Shown: positions 7,766 to 11,540 of the stretch, in pieces
Numbering within the stretch: position 1 is the stretch's first letter
How the letters are laid out: each line of letters opens with the position of its first letter
Assembly: GCA_016776705.1 (NCBI GenBank)
Contig: JADHSW010000084.1
Coordinates: forward strand, 1-11,540
Direction of reading: 5' to 3'
Length of the DNA: 11,540 nucleotides
DNA from: Rhodospirillales bacterium
Lineage (GTDB): Bacteria > Pseudomonadota > Alphaproteobacteria > Rhodospirillales > JABHCV01
The notes under the pieces: generated by a model
What the model was told of the DNA's origin: nothing
The model's database searches: none
What the model saw: the letters and a program-made list of their open reading frames with translations, nothing else
Made by a program: the position numbers and the translations under genes

Positions 7766-7874
7766 CAAAGTTCCTAGTCATTTTCATCATGAGTAATCAA
7801 TATAACGCTTAGAATATGCTGATATAGTGATTCCTTGATTTTTTTCTGCATCAATTTTGAGATTATTTGCCGCC

Positions 7875-9191
7875 ATGAGCCCATTTCGCGAACACCCCTT
7901 GCGCAAAAGTCTGGCCGAAGAAGTTCATGCCCGGCCTTACGGTTTGCTGCGTGCCCCTGTCCGTATCAGCCATCTGGCCGCACTGTCGGGCGAGACCGAC
8001 CCGGAAGGCGACCGCCTGCACATCGCCCAGCTGTGCCGTCATTTCAGCATTGAGGAACCGCAAGCAGGGGCCAAACATCATTCTGGCATCCTTGTCGCCG
8101 CAGGCGGGGCAGAGCTTCGTTTCAAGTGGGAACGCCATACGGAATTTTCCTCCTATACCTTTTATCTGAGCGGTGAATTCGACGCCCCCTTTGCGGACGG
8201 AGCCATTGACAGAATTCCCCCAGACTGGATCGCAGCCCTGCCCGGCGACGTGTTGAGCGCAACCAACCTGGCTCTGGAATCCAGCAATGGCCCAGAACGA
8301 AGCTTTGACGAACTGGCCAAACTTTTCGCCGACAATTCCGTCACCGGCAGCGGCATGCGCGGCGGCGAGGCCCTGGTGTGGACTGATTTTCGCGTCCATG
8401 ATGACGGCTATAGCCGCATTCTGGTGCGCGACAACGGCATGAACCAACGCCAGGCCGGGCGGCTGATACAGCGTCTGCTGGAAGTCGGCACCTATCGCAT
8501 TATGGCGATGCTGGCCTTCCCGTTGGCCCGTGATGTCCTGCCCAAACTGGGCAATTATGAACGTACCCTGAGCGACCTTATTGGCCGCATGGACAGGGCT
8601 GAGGGCGGCGATGAAGAGCGCGATACCCTGAAAAGCCTGACCAATCTGGCGGCCGAGGTCGAGGCCATGTCGCTTGACATCAGTTACCGTTTCACCGCCG
8701 CACGCGCCTATCACGCCCTTGTTAACCGCCGCATCGAAGATTTGCGCGAAGTGCGCATTAACGACATCAGCCAGATCAGGGGCCTGCAGCCACCCGGTGA
8801 ATTCGTCACCCGCAGGCTGGCCCCGGCCATGGACACATGTCGTTCGACCTCTGAACGGCTGGATACCTTGTCGCGCCGTATCGGCCGCGCCAGTGATCTG
8901 TTGCGCACCCGTGTCGATGTAGCCCTTGAAGAACAGAACCGGGATTTACTTGAATCCATGGACCGGCGGGCCAGATTGCAGCTTCGGCTGCAGGAAACCG
9001 TCGAGGGCCTTTCCGTCGTCGCCATCAGCTACTACCTGTTGGGACTGGTCACCTACGCCGCCAAAAGCGTTAAGGCTGCAGGATTTCCCGTCAACACAGA
9101 AATCGCCACCGGTATCGCCCTTCCCATCGTCGTCGGCGCGGTTTGGTACAGCATGCGGCGTATCCACCACAAACTGGGAAAGGGTGATTGA
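7875..9191 (+). CDS. DUF3422 family membrane-anchored protein
   Basis: A 438-residue protein of the DUF3422 family (a predicted membrane-anchored protein), whose function I do not know. Family marks are the N-terminal HPLRKSLAEEVHARP (7-21) and the C-terminal EGLSVVAISYYLLGLV block. Residues about 22-370 are hydrophilic and largely helical, with acidic and arginine-rich stretches (around 240-370) that could form coiled coils. Two hydrophobic segments near the end (about 378-396 and 410-427) form a hairpin anchor, so the bulk should be cytoplasmic. The frame opens at a TTG (7857), but the ATG at 7875 gives the family N-terminus; no strong ribosome binding site precedes it. Its TGA lies only 13 bases before the -35 of the metZ promoter, and no terminator separates the two. 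Confidence 0.9.
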   Translation: MSPFREHPLRKSLAEEVHARPYGLLRAPVRISHLAALSGETDPEGDRLHIAQLCRHFSIEEPQAGAKHHSGILVAAGGAELRFKWERHTEFSSYTFYLSGEFDAPFADGAIDRIPPDWIAALPGDVLSATNLALESSNGPERSFDELAKLFADNSVTGSGMRGGEALVWTDFRVHDDGYSRILVRDNGMNQRQAGRLIQRLLEVGTYRIMAMLAFPLARDVLPKLGNYERTLSDLIGRMDRAEGGDEERDTLKSLTNLAAEVEAMSLDISYRFTAARAYHALVNRRIEDLREVRINDISQIRGLQPPGEFVTRRLAPAMDTCRSTSERLDTLSRRIGRASDLLRTRVDVALEEQNRDLLESMDRRARLQLRLQETVEGLSVVAISYYLLGLVTYAAKSVKAAGFPVNTEIATGIALPIVVGAVWYSMRRIHHKLGKGD

Positions 9192-9204
9192 TTTCCCATT
9201 TTTC

Positions 9205-9235
9205 TTGACCTTTTGCCATTCCAGGACTAGATAGT
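9205..9235 (+). promoter_or_regulatory. Sigma-70-type promoter of the metZ leader
   Basis: TTGACC at 9205-9210 matches the -35 consensus at five of six positions. TAGATA (9228-9233) after 17 bases, or GATAGT (9230-9235) after 19, can serve as the -10. Transcription would start near 9240, at the first paired base of the SAM-II aptamer, as expected for a riboswitch close to the 5' end. The position, rather than the -10 match alone, makes the call credible. Confidence 0.6.
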
Positions 9236-9238
9236 ATC

Positions 9239-9298
9239 CCACGTGGTGATTTGCACGACCAGCTTGCGACCACGATAAAAACTCGCTAAAAGGTCGGC
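9239..9298 (+). promoter_or_regulatory. SAM-II riboswitch aptamer upstream of metZ
   Basis: S-adenosylmethionine-sensing aptamer of the SAM-II class, known in front of methionine genes in alphaproteobacteria. The conserved core is complete: GTGATTTG (9246-9253), GCTTGC (9262-9267), ATAAAA (9275-9280) and GCTAAAA (9285-9291). Stem P1 is CGTGG (9242-9246) with CCACG (9270-9274). The H-type pseudoknot P2 can form between CGACC in the loop (9256-9260) and GGTCG (9292-9296), helped by AGC (9261-9263) with GCT (9285-9287). High SAM should stabilise P2 and lower metZ expression. The related SAM-V class shares part of this core, so class assignment has some residual doubt; SAM sensing does not. Confidence 0.92.
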
Positions 9299-9316
9299 GC
9301 TCGAAGAGCCCTGACC
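9292..9316 (+). promoter_or_regulatory. Predicted antiterminator hairpin of the metZ riboswitch
   Basis: Bases 9292-9302 pair with 9306-9316 around a GAA loop: GGTC with GACC, G9296 with U9312 (wobble), G9297 with C9311, one C-C mismatch, then GCTC with GAGC. Its left arm reuses GGTCG needed for the aptamer pseudoknot, and its right arm reuses the left arm of the terminator. It is therefore exclusive with both and would form when SAM is scarce. Confidence 0.65.
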
Positions 9317-9337
9317 CTAGCTGTCGGGGCTTTTTTT
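9307..9337 (+). terminator. Intrinsic terminator controlled by the SAM-II riboswitch
   Basis: A 9-base-pair stem, AGCCCTGAC (9307-9315) with GTCGGGGCT (9323-9331), containing one U-G wobble and a 7-base loop, is followed by TTTTTT (9332-9337). It lies about 10 bases after the aptamer and 157 bases before metZ, so it would stop transcription before the gene when SAM is bound. Confidence 0.85.
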
Positions 9338-9359
9338 ATTGTCCACCCGCCCCAAGTAT

Positions 9360-9458
9360 GGGTCTTATCGACCTAGACCATTCAGGTCTATGGCGTGAAT
9401 AAGCCCCACCTTAAAAATGGGGGCGATCCACGTTTCAAATTTTATTTGAAATGATCGC
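9360..9458 (+). promoter_or_regulatory. Second structured leader region between the terminator and metZ
   Basis: Two further hairpins follow the terminator. The first spans 9360-9407: GGG and CTTAT (9360-9368) pair with ATAAG and CCC (9399-9407) around one mismatch, enclosing a perfect inner hairpin TAGACC/GGTCTA with loop ATTCA (9374-9390). The second spans 9423-9458: GCGATC pairs with GATCGC, enclosing TTTCAAA/TTTGAAA (9433-9451). CCCC (9404-9407) could instead pair with the G run at 9419-9423, which would open the first hairpin. Neither matches SAM-II or SAM-V, and I do not recognise the element. It may be an mRNA-stability or translational element for metZ; function is unknown. Confidence 0.5.
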
Positions 9459-9494
9459 ACCTAAGGACGAAGAGACGCGAAAGAGAGAAATCCC

Positions 9495-10721
9495 ATGGGG
9501 ACCAAGAAAAACGATCCACAAAACTGGCGAGCTGCGACCCGACTGGTGCGCGGCGGCACTGAACGCTCCCATTTCGATGAGACCAGCGAAGCGCTGTTTA
9601 TGACGTCAGGTTACGTCTATTCATCCCCGGAAGAAGCCGAACAGGCTTTCAAGGGAAACAAGGACCGGTTTGTCTATTCACGCTACGCAAACCCGACAAT
9701 CGCCATGTTCGAAAAACGCCTTGCCCTGTTGGAAGGAGCCCAGTACTGCAACGCCACCGCCAGCGGCATGGCCGCCGTTTTCGCCGCGCTTGCCTGCATG
9801 CTTAAAGCCGGGGATCGCATCGTCGCATCGCGCGCCCTGTTTGGATCGTGCCATTACATCATCACCGAATTGTTGCCAAGTTACGGCATCGAAGGCGTAC
9901 TGGTTGACGGTACCGACCTGGATCAATGGGGCGAAGCCCTGTCGCAGCCCGCCAACGCCGTATTTATCGAAACCCCATCGAATCCGACCCTGGAAATTAT
10001 CGACATTCAGGCAGTTTCCGATCTTGCCCACGAGGCCGGCGCACGGGTTGTCGTTGATAACGTCTTCGCCACACCGGTCCTTCAAAGCCCGCTTAAGCTG
10101 GGTGCCGATATTGTTACCTATTCGTCGACCAAGCATATCGATGGACAGGGCCGCGCCATGGGCGGCGCAATCTTGTCCAACGACGAGGAATTCGCCAACG
10201 AGAAATTAAAACCGTTCCTGCGCAATACCGGCCCGTCGGCCAGCCCGTTCAATGCCTGGCTGCAACTCAAAGGGCTCGAAACCCTTGATCTCAGGGTCAG
10301 TAAAATGTCGTCCAACGCCCTGTACGTGGCCCAGTTCCTTGAAGGACTTAACGGTATCCAGCGGGTTATTTACCCGGGGCTTGCAAGCCATCCCCAGTTC
10401 AAACTGGCGGCCAGACAAATGAAAAGCGGCTCGACCCTTATCGCCTTTGAAGTTCCCGGCGGACGCGACGGGGCGTTCAGGTTCCTGAACGGAGTCGACA
10501 TCATCGATATTTCCAACAACCTGGGCGACTCGAAAAGCCTGATTACCCACCCGGCGACGACAACCCATCAACGACTGGGCGAAGAAGAACGCGCCCGCAT
10601 GGGAATAAGCGACGGTCTGATCCGTTTGTCCGTGGGACTGGAAGATCCGGATGACCTAAGGAAGACCTGGAAAGGGCAGTACAGTCCTTTCAATGAGTGG
10701 GGAAAGGACCACTTCCAATAA
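9495..10721 (+). CDS. metZ: O-succinylhomoserine sulfhydrylase MetZ
   Basis: PLP-dependent enzyme that forms homocysteine from O-succinylhomoserine and sulfide in direct-sulfhydrylation methionine synthesis; cytoplasmic, usually a tetramer. At 408 residues it fits the Cys/Met-metabolism PLP family. Visible motifs are YSRYANPT (61-68, cofactor phosphate contact from the partner subunit), SGMAA (90-94), VVVDNVFATP (185-194, with D188 pairing to the pyridine nitrogen) and the Schiff-base lysine K213 in STKHIDGQGR. Succinyl versus acetyl preference cannot be proven from sequence, but the VFATP and STKHIDGQGR context and lineage favour MetZ. The ATG at 9495 has a modest purine-rich AAGAGAG 7-9 bases upstream. 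Expression should fall when SAM is high through the riboswitch in its leader. Confidence 0.95.
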   Translation: MGTKKNDPQNWRAATRLVRGGTERSHFDETSEALFMTSGYVYSSPEEAEQAFKGNKDRFVYSRYANPTIAMFEKRLALLEGAQYCNATASGMAAVFAALACMLKAGDRIVASRALFGSCHYIITELLPSYGIEGVLVDGTDLDQWGEALSQPANAVFIETPSNPTLEIIDIQAVSDLAHEAGARVVVDNVFATPVLQSPLKLGADIVTYSSTKHIDGQGRAMGGAILSNDEEFANEKLKPFLRNTGPSASPFNAWLQLKGLETLDLRVSKMSSNALYVAQFLEGLNGIQRVIYPGLASHPQFKLAARQMKSGSTLIAFEVPGGRDGAFRFLNGVDIIDISNNLGDSKSLITHPATTTHQRLGEEERARMGISDGLIRLSVGLEDPDDLRKTWKGQYSPFNEWGKDHFQ

Positions 10722-10749
10722 AACGTAAAAAGTGAAGGAACGAACCCAT

Positions 10750-10784
10750 TTCACGATATGGGATTAGTTTCCCATTATTGTGAG
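10750..10784 (+). repeat. Imperfect inverted repeat behind metZ
   Basis: TCAC at 10751-10754, AT, and ATGGGA (10758-10763) mirror TCCCAT (10770-10775), AT, and GTGA (10780-10783) around TTAGTT, with one bulged T and one G-T wobble. It starts about 30 bases after the metZ stop. As RNA it would make a stem of about 13 pairs and could end the metZ transcript, but no U tract follows. It could equally be a protein-binding dyad. Confidence 0.5.
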
Positions 10785-10942
10785 GCAAGGTTATAAACTG
10801 CCCCTATTTACTCTCCTGATATATAGACCTTGTCAAAGAACAACTAGGTAAATAGTCCTTTTGTGGTTAGTTGTCAACTCCCGCCTTCGCCCTGTCCTTT
10901 CTTGTCGATATTTAAAATCCAGATTTATCCGTTCTGGGGTTA

Positions 10943-10958
10943 TTCGCTGTTCAGCGAA
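10943..10958. promoter_or_regulatory. Perfect dyad TTCGCTG-TT-CAGCGAA, candidate operator
   Basis: Two perfect 7-base arms around a TT centre, 113 bases upstream of the ATG at 11071. The length and symmetry fit the site of a dimeric transcription factor. It is not the alphaproteobacterial LexA pattern (GTTC-N7-GTTC), and I do not recognise the cognate regulator. The spacer is too short for a good RNA hairpin loop, which favours a DNA site. Confidence 0.4.
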
Positions 10959-11031
10959 AAGTAAGCCTGTCACAAAAGGGCAAGACTCCAACCTAAAAAT
11001 CATTATAGTATTCGCCCGACGCTAACACCTT

Positions 11032-11041
11032 TGACGCGTCA
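11032..11041. promoter_or_regulatory. Perfect palindrome TGACGCGTCA before the last gene
   Basis: A perfect 10-base palindrome 29 bases upstream of the ATG at 11071 and about 22 bases downstream of TATAGT (11004-11009). If that is the -10, the site lies in the early transcribed region, a position where a bound repressor could act. No regulator is recognised, and a palindrome of this length can occur by chance. Confidence 0.3.
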
Positions 11042-11070
11042 GAATAATCACAGGTGGGTGGGGACCTGCA

Positions 11071-11540
11071 ATGAATGAGAAGACCGGTGGGGATAACGCT
11101 GAACGGCCTGTCCCGATAAACAGGAGGATCATTCCTCCAAGAACGACCCAAAAATCCCTTGCTGACAAAGTTGGCGCCTCTGTCGCTGCTCCCAGGAAAA
11201 AACAGACTCTGGTCATTGCGCCCATGCCTTTATCGGTGCCCAGGGAAGAGCCAGTTTTTCACAAGACTTTCAGAAAAAACAAGCCTGAGCAGGAAAGCAA
11301 ACCGGTCGTATCCCTCGTTCCGATCAACCGGAAAGTCGTCAAAAGCAGCCCGATCAAGCACTTCAAGCGGGACAAGGCTGAGGCGACTTCACCCACTACC
11401 GTGGCCGTCCCTATTAATCGCAAGATTGTCAAACCCCGAACCTCTGACGTTTTTATCCATTCAGACTCAACCCCGCGCAAGGATGTTATTAAAACCTTCG
11501 CGCTGGAAAAAGAAGAACCGCGCGATAACACCCGCATCCT
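11071..11540 (+). CDS. Unknown basic, probably disordered protein with VPINR repeats (3' truncated)
   Basis: The frame is open from the ATG at 11071 to the window edge (156 codons) with no stop, so this is the N-terminal part of a longer protein. An in-frame TGA at 11032-11034 rules out a far-upstream start, and GGGGA at 11060-11064 can act as Shine-Dalgarno. The sequence is rich in Lys, Arg, Pro, Ser and Thr, poor in hydrophobic clusters, and has no signal peptide or membrane segment, so it is probably disordered. Three copies of a short motif stand out: VPINRRIIPP (14-23), VPINRKVVKS (83-92) and VPINRKIVKP (113-122). The copies use different synonymous codons, which argues for selection on the peptide and for real coding. 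I do not recognise the family. A folded domain may lie beyond the window. Confidence 0.75.
   Translation, partial: MNEKTGGDNAERPVPINRRIIPPRTTQKSLADKVGASVAAPRKKQTLVIAPMPLSVPREEPVFHKTFRKNKPEQESKPVVSLVPINRKVVKSSPIKHFKRDKAEATSPTTVAVPINRKIVKPRTSDVFIHSDSTPRKDVIKTFALEKEEPRDNTRI

Larger units (their letters stand above)
10722..11070. other. 349-base intergenic region with several dyads, no gene seen
   Basis: I see no supportable coding region or known RNA here. Apart from the inverted repeat at 10750-10784 it holds AGTTG-T-CAACT (10869-10879), TTCGCTG-TT-CAGCGAA (10943-10958) and the perfect 10-base palindrome TGACGCGTCA (11032-11041). TATAGT (11004-11009) resembles a -10 box but lacks a clear -35. 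The stretch is more AT-rich than the flanking genes and probably carries the promoter and operators of the gene starting at 11071. Confidence 0.5.

Noticed and set aside
6980..7777. A 265-codon open frame on the + strand opposite tldD.
   Set aside because: It is an antisense shadow of tldD with no recognisable motif; the tldD frame carries the full HExxxH and Cys zinc site.
7863..8714. A 283-codon open frame on the - strand opposite the DUF3422 gene.
   Set aside because: It overlaps the coding strand of a recognised family, has no plausible promoter, and its composition is typical of an antisense frame.
9358..9402. A 14-codon open reading frame (MGLIDLDHSGLWRE) in the metZ leader, a possible leader peptide.
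   Set aside because: No Shine-Dalgarno lies before its ATG, it contains no methionine codons beyond the start, and the stretch is better explained as the arms of an RNA hairpin.
9338..9494. A second SAM aptamer (SAM-V) in tandem behind the SAM-II element.
   Set aside because: The shared core strings GATTTG, GCTTGC and GCTAAA do not recur after 9291.
10931..10952. A LexA (SOS) box suggested by two GTTC words.
   Set aside because: The words at 10931 and 10949 are 14 bases apart, not the 7 required by the alphaproteobacterial GTTC-N7-GTTC site.
11022..11537. Two - strand open frames (11022-11225 and 11259-11537), one with a hydrophobic stretch.
   Set aside because: They lie opposite the stop-free + strand frame from 11071, whose repeated VPINR motif in different codons and Shine-Dalgarno favour the + strand.
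1..11540. Mobile element, CRISPR array or defence system.
   Set aside because: No transposase, integrase, terminal repeats, regularly spaced repeats or recognisable defence domains were seen; gene content is mostly housekeeping with even composition.

Overview
The window reads as chromosomal DNA from an alphaproteobacterium, probably a marine or freshwater Rhodospirillales-like lineage. The evidence is the plant/alphaproteobacterial-type glutamate-cysteine ligase directly behind rsmE, a DUF3422 protein, an HD-GYP protein of a type typical of this group, and a SAM-II riboswitch in front of metZ. Base composition and codon use look even throughout. I see no insertion sequence, phage gene, CRISPR array, tRNA or rRNA.

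Layout. Bases 1-1883 (+) hold a tightly spaced run: the C-terminal part of an HD-GYP protein, a 240-aa protein with a possible GGCT-like fold, and a 163-aa single-pass membrane protein. ubiA (-) meets this run tail to tail with an 8-base overlap. Divergent from ubiA is an rsmE-gshA pair (+) whose reading frames overlap by 14 bases. Next comes a c-di-GMP phosphodiesterase (EAL) with a C-terminal CZB zinc-binding domain (+), which meets tldD (-) tail to tail on a shared TTAA. Divergent from tldD is a DUF3422 membrane-anchored protein (+). Then comes metZ (+), behind a well-formed promoter, a SAM-II riboswitch, an antiterminator/terminator pair and a further structured leader. A 349-base gap with several dyad symmetries leads to the start of a long, basic, probably disordered protein (+) that runs off the window and carries three copies of a VPINR motif.

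How the genes fit together. Most are housekeeping: ubiquinone side-chain attachment (ubiA), 16S rRNA methylation (rsmE), glutathione synthesis (gshA), TldD of the TldD/TldE protease, and methionine synthesis (metZ) shut off by SAM. Two proteins are predicted c-di-GMP hydrolases of different families (HD-GYP and EAL). The EAL protein has all the catalytic residues I could check and a complete His/Cys/His/His zinc site, so its activity may respond to zinc or oxidant.

The parts most worth a second look are the metZ leader, which offers a fully traceable three-way structural switch plus an unexplained second structured region; the EAL-CZB fusion; and the truncated VPINR-repeat gene at the right edge. 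I did not find a wholly new multi-gene system.
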